Positions 24,530 to 32,588 of a DNA stretch of 33,433 nucleotides are shown here, one piece after another. Source of the DNA: an uncultured Prochlorococcus sp. Lineage in GTDB: Bacteria; Cyanobacteriota; Cyanobacteriia; PCC-6307; Cyanobiaceae. The stretch is taken from positions 1 to 33,433 of the forward strand of contig CACNWH010000013.1 in assembly GCA_902624105.1 (NCBI GenBank), written 5' to 3'. The notes beneath the pieces are model-generated. The model saw nothing but the letters and a program-made list of their open reading frames with translations. It did no database searches and had not been told where the DNA came from. Position 1 is the stretch's first letter. Each line of letters opens with the position of its first letter. The position numbers and the translations under genes are program-made.

Positions 24530-25477
24530 ATGAATCTAGACAAAATTAAATTTCCTTTAGGTAATTATGAAAAATTAATCAATGATATTTCAGGATTAAA
24601 ACTTGATGAATGGATAAATTATTGGGAAAAAGAGAGAATGATATTGTCATACGTATATGAGTTTTATGGGGATAAATATAGAGATGATTGGCTTTGGGGT
24701 GTCATTTTACCAATATTATCTGATATCTATTCCTTAAAAAACTCTAAGAAAAAGAGACAAGTTATTGGATTATCAGCTTTGCCTGGAACAGGAAAAACTA
24801 CCCTTGGACTATTAATTGAAAGACTTTTATTAAAAATGGATATTAAAGCTTGTGTGGTTTCTATGGATGATTTTTACTTGCCCTTTTCAGAAATGAAAAT
24901 AGCTATCAAAGATAATCCATGGAATGTATCAAGAGGATTCCCGGGAAGTCATTCAATTAATTTGATTGAAGAGAGAATTTTAGAATGGAAGAATTCTGGA
25001 AGGTTTAATTATCCAGTTTTTGACAAGTCATTAAGAAATGGATTAGGAGATAGAAGTTGCTGGAGAATAGATTTTCCTGAAATTTTAATTTTAGAAGGAT
25101 GGTTCTTGGGTGTAAATCAAATATCATCTCAGTGGATTTATAAAGAAAACATAACACCACCTCTTCTAAATAGAGAAATTGAATATAGATCAAAAATACA
25201 AACAAACTTAAAAGATTATTTGAAAATCTGGAAACTATTTGAGAAGATTTGGCAAATAAAGCCAAAAAATTTCTCATATATGAATCTTTGGAAAACTGAT
25301 CAAGAAAATGAAATGTTAAAAATTAAAGGTAAAGCTTTGGTTGATAACCAATTAAAAAATTTTCTAAGAATGTTAAATTCTTCAATTCCTCAAGAGAGTT
25401 TTAATGAAATTAATTCAAATTACATGATTAAATTAAACAAAAACCGAGAATTAATAAGTGTTGCTTTGAATATATAA
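24530..25477 (+). CDS. D-glycerate kinase (GLYK-like P-loop kinase)
   Basis: A 315-residue P-loop kinase with GLSALPGTGKTT (80-91), VSMDDFYLPFSEM (substrate Asp pair), GFPGSHSINLIEE, and PEILILEGWFLGV (Walker B-like). This order matches the plant and cyanobacterial GLYK group and the wider PRK/panK family. The likely role is glycerate to 3-phosphoglycerate, which is exactly what is needed after glucosylglycerate phosphorolysis. The class within GLYK and the exact product position are not visible. Last gene of the run; a hairpin with a T run follows at 25495. Confidence 0.82.
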   Translation: MNLDKIKFPLGNYEKLINDISGLKLDEWINYWEKERMILSYVYEFYGDKYRDDWLWGVILPILSDIYSLKNSKKKRQVIGLSALPGTGKTTLGLLIERLLLKMDIKACVVSMDDFYLPFSEMKIAIKDNPWNVSRGFPGSHSINLIEERILEWKNSGRFNYPVFDKSLRNGLGDRSCWRIDFPEILILEGWFLGVNQISSQWIYKENITPPLLNREIEYRSKIQTNLKDYLKIWKLFEKIWQIKPKNFSYMNLWKTDQENEMLKIKGKALVDNQLKNFLRMLNSSIPQESFNEINSNYMIKLNKNRELISVALNI

Positions 25478-25491
25478 AGGAACAAATTTTT

Positions 25492-25515
25492 AATATGCGC
25501 GACTCCGCATTTTTT
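25492..25515 (+). terminator. Probable terminator after the glycerate kinase gene
   Basis: Stem ATGCG (25495-25499) with CGCAT (25506-25510) around a six-base loop, then a T run to 25515, fifteen bases after the stop. The stem is short but GC-containing in an otherwise AT-rich spacer. A second small hairpin, ACTCT/AGAGT, follows at 25524-25535. Confidence 0.55.
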
Positions 25516-25568
25516 GCAATAAGACTCTAAAGAGTTGGTAGTATTCAGAAAGATTAATTAAATATTCA

Positions 25569-25694
25569 ATGTATAATTTTTCCTCTTTTGCTATAGGTGG
25601 ATTTGTTCCATCTGCTGCAATAGCAGGGGCGTTACTATTAACAGGACTTGCAGTATTTTTCTATCTTGGTATTAAAGGACCAAAAAGTTATTAA
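25569..25694 (+). CDS. Tiny one-span membrane protein (41 residues)
   Basis: An ATG at 25569 opens a 41-codon frame ending TAA at 25694. The product starts MYNFSSFAIGGFVPSAAIAG, then ALLLTGLAVFFYLGIKGPKSY. It has one clear helix with Gly and Ala packing positions and a short basic tail, the general form of small photosystem, cytochrome b6f or NDH-1 subunits. I do not match it to a named subunit. Followed 57 bases later by another tiny membrane protein gene. Confidence 0.6.
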   Translation: MYNFSSFAIGGFVPSAAIAGALLLTGLAVFFYLGIKGPKSY

Positions 25695-25751
25695 ATAATA
25701 TTTTGGTAAATATAAAGAGCTTTTATAAAAAATTCACTTATAATAAAGTTT

Positions 25752-25886
25752 ATGGAATTAACAACTGTACTTTTTTTTTTCAGTTTCCCTTTCGTTTTAT
25801 TAACCGCTTACTTTGGTACTAAAAGTAATTTTTACGAAAGTGAAAATTATAAAGGTGATGGTTGTGCTCACGATGTGAAAAGGTAA
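25752..25886 (+). CDS. Tiny one-span membrane protein (44 residues)
   Basis: An ATG at 25752 opens a 44-codon frame ending TAA at 25886. The product starts MELTTVLFFFSFPFVLLTAY, a membrane helix, followed by a hydrophilic part FGTKSNFYESENYKGDGCAHD with a single Cys. The family is unknown. Only 5 bases separate its stop from the convergent secreted-protein gene. It is probably co-transcribed with the 41-residue gene. Confidence 0.55.
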   Translation: MELTTVLFFFSFPFVLLTAYFGTKSNFYESENYKGDGCAHDVKR

Positions 25887-25891
25887 ATTAT

Positions 25892-26170
25892 TTAATTTTT
25901 ACCTCCATAAACGCATGTCCATTTACTATCAAATTGCCAGACTGGTTTATATATTTCTTTAGTAATTTTATCACCAGCTTTTAAACATGTTTCTAAATCT
26001 TTCATTGGAAGAGAATAAAGTGAAGGACTTGTTATGCCGCTTACTTCTGGTCTTCCGCTAGGTCCTTGTCTATAAGTTCCTATAACTAGCCAATAATTGG
26101 CTTTTATTGGACTAGTCATATTCAAGATGCCAAATATAAATAGAAATTTAAAAATTAATTTTAAAATCAT
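25892..26170 (-). CDS. Secreted hypothetical protein
   Basis: A 92-residue product with a signal peptide (MILKLIFKFLFIFGILNMTSPIKA, cleaved about residue 24) and a mature part YWLVIGTYRQGPSGRPEVSG ending with two cysteines (ETCLKAGDK and WTCVYGGKN) likely joined by a disulfide. The function is unknown; the shape is that of a small periplasmic or lumenal protein. It is convergent with the tiny membrane protein genes and divergent from uppP. Confidence 0.65.
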   Translation of the reverse strand: MILKLIFKFLFIFGILNMTSPIKANYWLVIGTYRQGPSGRPEVSGITSPSLYSLPMKDLETCLKAGDKITKEIYKPVWQFDSKWTCVYGGKN

Positions 26171-26251
26171 CTTATTTTAAAAAAAATGGTCAGGAATTTT
26201 TTGTTATTATTTGTCCTTATAATAATTGAAAATACTTTATGAGAACTTTTC

Positions 26252-27055
26252 TTGAATTATCTTAAATATTTATTTTATGGAATAATTCAAGGATTTACTG
26301 AATTCTTACCAATTAGTAGTAGTGCTCACTTAAAAGTATTATCTGAATTTTTTGGTTTACCAGATCCAGGCTCATCTCTTTCAGCTGTAGTTCAGATTGC
26401 AAGCGTAATAGCAATACTAGTTTACTTTAGAAAAGATATTAGAACTATTAATGGTATTTCTTTGGTAAATAATTATATTTATAAAAATAAAATATTCATT
26501 TCAATAATAATAGGTTCAATATCAATTATATGTTTAGGAGGATTTGTCAAATTTTTAATACCTCATTTTTATGAATCATATCTTCGCTCAAATTTATTAA
26601 TTGGTATCCTTTCTATTTTTACTTCTTTTTTAATGTACCTATCGCAATTAAAAAAAAATAAAGATATTTCATTAGAGAATCATACATTTATTAATAGTTT
26701 CCTTATAGGCTTAGCTCAGTCTTTTGCAATATTTCCTGGAGTTTCTAGATCAGGAATAACCATAACTATTGCCCTTTTACTAGGTTGGAAAAGAGTTGAT
26801 GCTGCAAAGTTTTCTTTCTTGCTTGGAATACCAGCAATATCTATAGCTGCCTTTGTTGAAATTTTTAGTTCAATAAAAGGAAATCTTTTAATATCTTATG
26901 GACCTCTTTGGGTGGCTCTAATTTCATCTTTTTTAACCTCATATATTTCAATAAGATTTCTAATAAAATATATTTCACTGAAAGGTTTAAAGATTTTTAT
27001 TTTTTATAAATTATTTTTTGGTTTATTAATTTTATTTTGGGAAATTTTTTCATAA
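26252..27055 (+). CDS. uppP: Undecaprenyl-diphosphatase
   Basis: A 267-residue membrane protein with about eight spans. It shows both BacA/UppP signatures: GIIQGFTEFLPISSSAHL (E17 and P20-ISSSAH-26) and FPGVSRSGITITIA (161-174). It recycles undecaprenyl diphosphate to the carrier phosphate for peptidoglycan and other envelope polymers. The length matches the family. The start is TTG 26252; an ATG at 26239 is out of frame and stops after eight codons. It is followed by a 51-codon membrane protein and tRNA-Pro on the opposite strand. Confidence 0.93.
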   Translation: MNYLKYLFYGIIQGFTEFLPISSSAHLKVLSEFFGLPDPGSSLSAVVQIASVIAILVYFRKDIRTINGISLVNNYIYKNKIFISIIIGSISIICLGGFVKFLIPHFYESYLRSNLLIGILSIFTSFLMYLSQLKKNKDISLENHTFINSFLIGLAQSFAIFPGVSRSGITITIALLLGWKRVDAAKFSFLLGIPAISIAAFVEIFSSIKGNLLISYGPLWVALISSFLTSYISIRFLIKYISLKGLKIFIFYKLFFGLLILFWEIFS

Positions 27056-27102
27056 AAATACTATGATATTTATGCTAATCTTTAATTGATTATATTTAAT
27101 GA

Positions 27103-27258
27103 ATGTATAATTTTTTATCTATTCAATTAGGAGAAGTAGAAGTCTCCAATTTAACTTTAGGAGTATTAATAGGTTTCTCTTCTTTTACATTTTTGGCAGT
27201 TGGTATTAGTTCTTATAAGTTATATAAATCATTAATAAACAATGATAATAAAGACTAA
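27103..27258 (+). CDS. Tiny one-span membrane protein (51 residues)
   Basis: An ATG at 27103 opens a 51-codon frame ending TAA at 27258. The product starts MYNFLSIQLGEVEVSNLTLG, with one helix VLIGFSSFTFLAVGISSYKL and a basic tail. The MYNF start also occurs in the 41-residue gene at 25569, though the rest differs. It ends 2 bases from the end of the convergent tRNA-Pro. The function is unknown. Confidence 0.55.
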   Translation: MYNFLSIQLGEVEVSNLTLGVLIGFSSFTFLAVGISSYKLYKSLINNDNKD

Positions 27259-27260
27259 TA

Positions 27261-27334
27261 TCGGAACGGCGGGATTTGAACCCACGACCCCCACTACCCC
27301 AAAGTGGTGCGCTACCAAACTGCGCTACGCCCCG
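27261..27334 (-). tRNA. tRNA-Pro (anticodon GGG)
   Basis: The 74-base cloverleaf on the minus strand has acceptor CGGGGCG/CGTTCCG with two G-T pairs and discriminator A, D arm GCGC/GCGC, anticodon stem CCACT/AGTGG with loop TTGGGGT (anticodon GGG, reading CCC and CCT), a five-base variable region, and TTCAAAT in the T loop. The CCA end is not encoded and must be added. It lies between a tiny membrane protein gene and msrA. Confidence 0.92.
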
Positions 27335-27429
27335 ATATTTTAATTATAATTTAATATTAAAATTAGAACTACATTATTTAAATTTGTTTTGATTAAAAAA
27401 ATAAATATATTAGTCTTTGTTTAATTTTT

Positions 27430-28140
27430 TTATTTTATTGGATCATTAGTTGATATTAATACACATTTATCAACTGCCCAATTAAAGTTATCCCATACTT
27501 CCTTATTTAATTTGAAATTACAATTTTCAAAATTTTTTAAATTAATTTTTGTAGGAGAAGCTGAACAATATTGCCTGCTTCCAAATGAAGCGAGGTATTG
27601 TTGGTGATAGTCTTCAGCATAAAAATATTTATTAAGTTTTTTTATTTCAGTTTGAATTGTTCCAAAGTTATTTTTTTCTAAAGCTTTTTGATAAGCTTTT
27701 TGACTATTAATGATTATTTCTTGTTGGCTACTATTACTAAAAAATATAGCCGACCGATATTGAGTTCCACAATCATTTCCTTGTCTGTTTTTTTGAGTGG
27801 GATCATGACATTCCCAAAACATCTTCAATAGATCGCTAATGTCAATCAACTTCTTATCCCAAACTACTTTTACAACTTCAGTGTGGCCTGTATATCCAGA
27901 GCAAACCTGGTTGTATGTCGGATTAATTGTTTTGCCACCAGCATATCCCACAGAAGTAGTAATCACACCAGGAAGTTTCCAAAAACACTTTTCAGCACCC
28001 CAAAAGCAGCCACAACCAAAATAAATGGAATCTTCTCCGTTTCCTGGCTCCTTAAAAATATTTGTTTTTAAAATTCTATGTTTAAAAAATTTATCGCAGT
28101 TTTCGGTTTCATCATTTTTATTTATAAGAAATTCAAACAT
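27430..28140 (-). CDS. msrA: Peptide-methionine (S)-S-oxide reductase
   Basis: A 236-residue MsrA with the catalytic GCFWG (C45). The rest is typical: TTSVGYAGGKTINPTYNQVCSGYTGHTEVVKV, shortened here to VGYAGG and GHTE, then FWECHDPTQKNRQGNDCGTQYRSAIFF, and a further cysteine in QYCSASPTK. It reduces methionine-S-oxide in proteins, using a second Cys and thioredoxin for recycling. It has about 40 extra N-terminal residues and a long C-terminus, so it is a little larger than the E. coli-type core. It lies 47 bases after the ABC exporter gene, probably co-transcribed. Confidence 0.93.
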   Translation of the reverse strand: MFEFLINKNDETENCDKFFKHRILKTNIFKEPGNGEDSIYFGCGCFWGAEKCFWKLPGVITTSVGYAGGKTINPTYNQVCSGYTGHTEVVKVVWDKKLIDISDLLKMFWECHDPTQKNRQGNDCGTQYRSAIFFSNSSQQEIIINSQKAYQKALEKNNFGTIQTEIKKLNKYFYAEDYHQQYLASFGSRQYCSASPTKINLKNFENCNFKLNKEVWDNFNWAVDKCVLISTNDPIK

Positions 28141-28187
28141 TTTAAAATTTTTTAATATTATAAATACTTTAAATTGTTTTTGAAGAT

Positions 28188-29945
28188 TTATTTGTTTAAA
28201 TTATCTTCTAAGTTTTTAACAGCTAGTTCTCTTTCCCATAAATTTTTATAGAGTCCTTTTTTTTCTATTAATTCCTTATGAATGCCCTCTTGAATTATTC
28301 TGCCTTTATCCATTACTAAAACTCTATCGCAGGTTGCAGCAACTGATAATTGGTGACTTATCATTAATATAGTTTTATTCTTATTATCCCTAATCTCTTT
28401 GATAATTTTTGATGCTGTTTTATTATCTACGCTTGCCAAAGCATCATCTAAAACAATAATAGGAGCATCAACAAGAAGTGCTCTTCCCAAAGCAGTTCTT
28501 TGTCTTTGGCCGCCACTTAGTGTAATTCCTCTTTCTCCTACTACAGTATTATATCCTTTGGGGAAATTGCTAATATCTTCACTTAAACCAGCTTTCATTG
28601 CTGAAGTTTCTACTAAATTTATAGATGCTTTAGGATCTCCAAATTTAAGATTTTCTGCAATAGTTGATGTAAATAAGAATGCCTCTTGGGGAACGATTGC
28701 TACATTTTTTCTTAAGTATTTAAGATCTATTTCTTTTACATCAATATTGTCAATATATAATTGTTCTTTAGGAATATCAATTGTTCTTCCTAAAGCTTTA
28801 GCTAATGTTGTTTTGCCGCAACCTACTGGTCCAACAATAGCTACTAGCTCACCAGGCAATATCTTAAAGTTAATACCATTTAAAGCATTTTCCTTAGATT
28901 TTTCATATCGAATTTTAAGATTTTTCGCTTCAATAAGGCCTTCAATTAATATATTTGTCTTATTATTTCTTTCATTATTTTTAATTTTAGGTTCACTTTG
29001 AAATATCTCTTCTATTCTATCTAAACTTACTTGACCTAATTGAAATGTATTGAGAGTAAATCCTAATAATGCGGTGGGAAAAACTAATCTCTCAACATAC
29101 AGTATTAATGCAACTAATCCCCCTATAGTTATAAAACCATTCTCAAGTTGTGATGTTCCAAGTGCTAAAAGTAATAACAAAGAAATTGATGAAATACCCT
29201 GAAGGAGAGGAAATAATGTACTAGCTGTTCTTGCAAGTTTAATAGCTGCTTTTCTATAAGCATTGTTAAATTTGTTAAATTGGTTATATTCTGATGATTC
29301 TTGTGCATAAATTTTAATTGCACTTATCCCAGATAAATCTTCTTGTATTAAGTCACTTAATTTTGATAATGCCTCTTGTTGTAAACGCCTTTGAGCAACC
29401 ATTTTTCCTCCAAATAACCCGACAATTCCAAGAATTACAGGAAAAATTAATAAAGAAGAAATAGTTAAGGTTTTATTAATAGTAAACATCGATGGGATAG
29501 TTAAAGAATAAGCAAGAATAATGTTGCACAAACTCAGTACAGTAAAACCTAATAAACGCCTAACATTTTCCACATCACTTGTAGCTCTCGCAATAATATC
29601 TCCGCTCCCAATCTGTTGAATCCAATCTGGATCTTGAATTAGTAGGTGGTCAAAAAGTTTTTGTCTTAATTTTACTTCTACTTTCCTACCTATACCAAAT
29701 ACTATTTGTCTTGAATATAATCGGATCACACCCATTAAGCTTGCTAGAAGTATCAGCCACAAAGATTTTGATATTATAAAATACCCAGAAAAATCATCTT
29801 GTAGTTGATCAATGATATTTTTAACTTCTAAGGGAATTATTACGCTTAAAATATTAACTATTAATAATGCTAATGCGCCAATTATTAATTCTCTTTTAAA
29901 TGGTCTAAGGTATTTTTTTATAATATTAAATTTCAGATTGTTCAT
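28188..29945 (-). CDS. ABC exporter half-transporter (MdlA/YheI-like)
   Basis: A 585-residue half-transporter. Residues 1-310 hold six spans with the exporter coupling segments; the ATPase follows, with Walker A GPVGCGKTT (372-380), Q420 in VPQEAFLF, signature LSGGQ (476-480) and Walker B IIVLDDALASVD (496-507). The catalytic Glu after Walker B is Asp501; an LDDxLSAVD form is known in MdlA/YheI/BmrC halves that pair with a second half. The H-loop is MISHQLS. The substrate is not evident (drug, lipid or peptide). No partner is in the window. msrA follows on the same strand. Confidence 0.88.
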   Translation of the reverse strand: MNNLKFNIIKKYLRPFKRELIIGALALLIVNILSVIIPLEVKNIIDQLQDDFSGYFIISKSLWLILLASLMGVIRLYSRQIVFGIGRKVEVKLRQKLFDHLLIQDPDWIQQIGSGDIIARATSDVENVRRLLGFTVLSLCNIILAYSLTIPSMFTINKTLTISSLLIFPVILGIVGLFGGKMVAQRRLQQEALSKLSDLIQEDLSGISAIKIYAQESSEYNQFNKFNNAYRKAAIKLARTASTLFPLLQGISSISLLLLLALGTSQLENGFITIGGLVALILYVERLVFPTALLGFTLNTFQLGQVSLDRIEEIFQSEPKIKNNERNNKTNILIEGLIEAKNLKIRYEKSKENALNGINFKILPGELVAIVGPVGCGKTTLAKALGRTIDIPKEQLYIDNIDVKEIDLKYLRKNVAIVPQEAFLFTSTIAENLKFGDPKASINLVETSAMKAGLSEDISNFPKGYNTVVGERGITLSGGQRQRTALGRALLVDAPIIVLDDALASVDNKTASKIIKEIRDNKNKTILMISHQLSVAATCDRVLVMDKGRIIQEGIHKELIEKKGLYKNLWERELAVKNLEDNLNK

Positions 29946-30025
29946 TAAGTTTTTCCAATAAGATTAAGATAATGTTTCATTTTGAAATTTGTGAGCTAAT
30001 TTTATAAAGATAAGCTTTTTTTACT

Positions 30026-30340
30026 ATGGAAGATGATCAGATTCATCCCCTTCATGATATAGACAAAAATATCATAGACTCTCTTGTCGTTAAAGAACTA
30101 CCTGAAAAAATTGATTTAATAAATTTAGCCAGATTAATAAACAGATATCAAAATTTTCCTGGTGAAAATGATCTAAAAAATGATTTAGAAAAAATTATTA
30201 AATTTTGGAATATTTCAGAAGAATTATTATTTGCAAAAACGAGAGAAATTTGGTCAAATAACTTTAAACCAAGTAATGTACCTAAAGATTTAATTGGTTC
30301 AGGTTTTGATACATCTAATGAGAGTACTATATCAAAATGA
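30026..30340 (+). CDS. DUF3288 family protein
   Basis: A 104-residue soluble protein. The pattern [15 protein letters not shown] at the start, then [31 protein letters not shown] (cut here as [13 protein letters not shown] and LEKIIKFW), and [14 protein letters not shown] matches the DUF3288 family (PF11691), which is confined to cyanobacteria and has no known function. Its stop overlaps the trpD start as ATGA, so the two are translationally coupled. Confidence 0.75.
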   Translation: MEDDQIHPLHDIDKNIIDSLVVKELPEKIDLINLARLINRYQNFPGENDLKNDLEKIIKFWNISEELLFAKTREIWSNNFKPSNVPKDLIGSGFDTSNESTISK

Positions 30341-31371
30341 AAATATCTAATCAAATAACTTCAATTCTAGAAACGATTCTTCAAGGGAATGATTTGGATG
30401 AAAACATGGTAAGAACTCTTATGAGTTCTTGGCTAAATGATGATATTTCTCCCATCAAGTCATCTGCTATTTTGGCAGGATTGAGATGTAAAAGAGTTAC
30501 TGGTTTAGAGTTGGCAACTATGGCAAATATATTACTAAATGCTTGTGTTTTGCCTGTTAATAGGCCGGATTTATTTCTTGTTGATACTTGTGGAACAGGA
30601 GGAGATGGAGCTAATACTTTTAATATCTCTACTGCAGTTGCTTTTGTAGCTTCTGCATGCGGAGTAAATGTATCCAAACATGGAAATAGAAGTGCAAGTG
30701 GGAAGGTAGGTTCTGCAGATGTTCTAATGAACTTGGGAATAAATTTAAATGCCCCTCTTGAAAAAGTCATAAATGCTTTAAATGACATAGGAATTACGTT
30801 TTTATTTGCTCCTCTATGGCATAAATCACTTGCTAAGTTAGCTCCAATTAGAAAAGATCTAGGGGTGAGAACAGTTTTTAATCAATTAGGCCCCCTAGTA
30901 AATCCTCTAAGACCAAATGCTCAAGTCCTAGGTGTAGCTTCTGAGGATCTACTCAAACCAATGGCACTAGCCTTACAAAAACTTGGAATGCAAAGGGCGA
31001 TTGTTGTATATGGATATGGTGGATTGGATGAAGCATCACTAGAAGGTGAAAACAAAATTATTTTCTTAGAGAATGGAGTATTAAATTCATCTACGGTTAA
31101 TTTTTCTGATTTTAAATATAAAAATATATCTAATAAAGAGCTTGTTGTCTCAGGAGATTTAACTAATGAAGAAATACTAATATCTGTGTTAAATGGTAAA
31201 GGCCATAAGAGTCATATTAGTGTAGTGGCTTTTAACACGGCTCTTGTTCTTTGGGCTTCTGGGATAGAAAATGATCTTTCTAATTGTTTAAATATCGCTT
31301 TCAAAACTATAGAAAAAGGTTTGCCAATAAAGAAATTCTTAATGTTAAAAAGTTATTTAGAGGAAAATTAA
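30337..31371 (+). CDS. trpD: Anthranilate phosphoribosyltransferase
   Basis: A 344-residue TrpD. The PRPP site is seen as [18 protein letters not shown] (82-99) and [20 protein letters not shown] (111-130). It transfers phosphoribosyl from PRPP to anthranilate, the second step of tryptophan synthesis. The length is normal (about 340). It is coupled to the DUF3288 gene by ATGA and followed 9 bases later by carA, so the three probably share an mRNA. Confidence 0.97.
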   Translation: MKISNQITSILETILQGNDLDENMVRTLMSSWLNDDISPIKSSAILAGLRCKRVTGLELATMANILLNACVLPVNRPDLFLVDTCGTGGDGANTFNISTAVAFVASACGVNVSKHGNRSASGKVGSADVLMNLGINLNAPLEKVINALNDIGITFLFAPLWHKSLAKLAPIRKDLGVRTVFNQLGPLVNPLRPNAQVLGVASEDLLKPMALALQKLGMQRAIVVYGYGGLDEASLEGENKIIFLENGVLNSSTVNFSDFKYKNISNKELVVSGDLTNEEILISVLNGKGHKSHISVVAFNTALVLWASGIENDLSNCLNIAFKTIEKGLPIKKFLMLKSYLEEN

Positions 31372-31380
31372 ATAAAGCAA

Positions 31381-32526
31381 ATGAATGATCCTTTTAAAAA
31401 AAATGCGAAGCTAGTTCTTAAAAATGGAATAACTTTTAATGGCTATTCCTTTGGCGCAAAAGGTAAAGCAATTGGAGAAGTGGTTTTTAATACAGGAATG
31501 ACTGGTTATCAAGAAGTTATGACTGATCCGAGTTATTTTGGGCAGATTTTAGTATTTACATATCCAGAAATTGGTAATACAGGTATTAACTTTGAGGATT
31601 CAGAATCGGATAATAATATTGTAAAAGGAATAATAGTTCGAAATTTCTCAAATAGTACTAGTAATTGGAGATCAAAATTATCTTTAGATAATTGGTTAAA
31701 AAAAAATAATGTAATAGGTTTATTTGGAATAGATACTAGAGCTTTAGTAAAGATATTAAGAAATAATGGTTCAATGAATGGGATTATAACCACTGAAGAT
31801 ATTAGTATCGAAAGTTGCAGTAAATACCTAACAAATACTTCAAGTATGAGTGGAATGAATTTAGCTTCTAATGTTTCAACTAATAAAGAATATATTTGGA
31901 ATCGATCTGATTCTAATTTCTCATTTGGAAATTTTACTAATAATCATATTAAAAAAGAAAAATTAATAGTTGTTGCTATAGATTTTGGGATAAAGAAGTC
32001 GATTCTAGATAGATTATCTTACTATGGTTGTAATGTAATTGTTTTACCCTGTAAGACTTCACTTGATAAGGTTTTGTCTTATAAGCCAAACGGTATATTC
32101 TTTTCTAATGGTCCAGGAGATCCTTCTTGTGTTTATGAAGGTATAAAGTTAGCACAAGAATTAATTGAAATAGGTAATATACCCATGTTTGGAATTTGTT
32201 TAGGTCATCAAATATTCGGTTTAGCTTTGGGCGGCAAAACTTACAAATTATCTTTTGGACATCGTGGTTTAAATCATCCTTGTGGTTTTGGCAATAAAAT
32301 TGATATAACAAGTCAAAACCACGGTTTTGCACTGGCTGCGGATTCCATCCCTGGAGATATTGCTGAAGTTAATCTTTTAAATTTAAACGATAATACTGTT
32401 GCCGGATTGAGAATTAAAAACAAACCTATTTTTAGCGTGCAATATCACCCTGAAGCCTCTCCTGGTCCTCATGACTCAGATTATTTATTTAAAAATTTTG
32501 TTTCTCTAATGTTAGAAAGATGTTGA
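31381..32526 (+). CDS. carA: Carbamoyl-phosphate synthase small chain
   Basis: A 381-residue CarA. The N-terminal domain has VVFNTGMTGYQEVMTDPSY (35-53); the glutamine amidotransferase domain has GPGDP (244-248), MFGICLGHQIFG with Cys273, and VQYHPEASPGP with His356 and Glu358. It supplies ammonia from glutamine to CarB for arginine and pyrimidine synthesis. The length is normal. It lies 9 bases after trpD and is followed, after 62 bases, by the STAS gene. Confidence 0.97.
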   Translation: MNDPFKKNAKLVLKNGITFNGYSFGAKGKAIGEVVFNTGMTGYQEVMTDPSYFGQILVFTYPEIGNTGINFEDSESDNNIVKGIIVRNFSNSTSNWRSKLSLDNWLKKNNVIGLFGIDTRALVKILRNNGSMNGIITTEDISIESCSKYLTNTSSMSGMNLASNVSTNKEYIWNRSDSNFSFGNFTNNHIKKEKLIVVAIDFGIKKSILDRLSYYGCNVIVLPCKTSLDKVLSYKPNGIFFSNGPGDPSCVYEGIKLAQELIEIGNIPMFGICLGHQIFGLALGGKTYKLSFGHRGLNHPCGFGNKIDITSQNHGFALAADSIPGDIAEVNLLNLNDNTVAGLRIKNKPIFSVQYHPEASPGPHDSDYLFKNFVSLMLERC

Positions 32527-32572
32527 CATATTCAATTATTTTGATTTGATAATTACATTTAATAAATTATTT

Positions 32573-32580
32573 TTTGGAGG
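32573..32580 (+). promoter_or_regulatory. Strong Shine-Dalgarno, decides an ATA start
   Basis: TTTGGAGG (32573-32580) followed by A gives GGAGGA, a near-perfect anti-Shine-Dalgarno match, ending about 7 bases before the ATA at 32589. No standard start codon lies in the right window: the frame is closed by TAA at 32583-32585, which ends 3 bases before the ATA. So the site points at the ATA. Confidence 0.7.
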
Positions 32581-32588
32581 AATAAACC

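Noticed and set aside
26239-26265. Eight-codon frame overlapping the uppP start
   Set aside because: Could be a leader peptide, but it is too short and lacks any regulatory feature; likely chance.
28399-29001. 200-codon plus-strand frame
   Set aside because: It is opposite the ATPase domain of the ABC exporter, whose motifs are intact; a long antisense frame by chance.
30381-30788. 135-codon minus-strand frame
   Set aside because: Opposite the PRPP-binding part of trpD, with no motif of its own.
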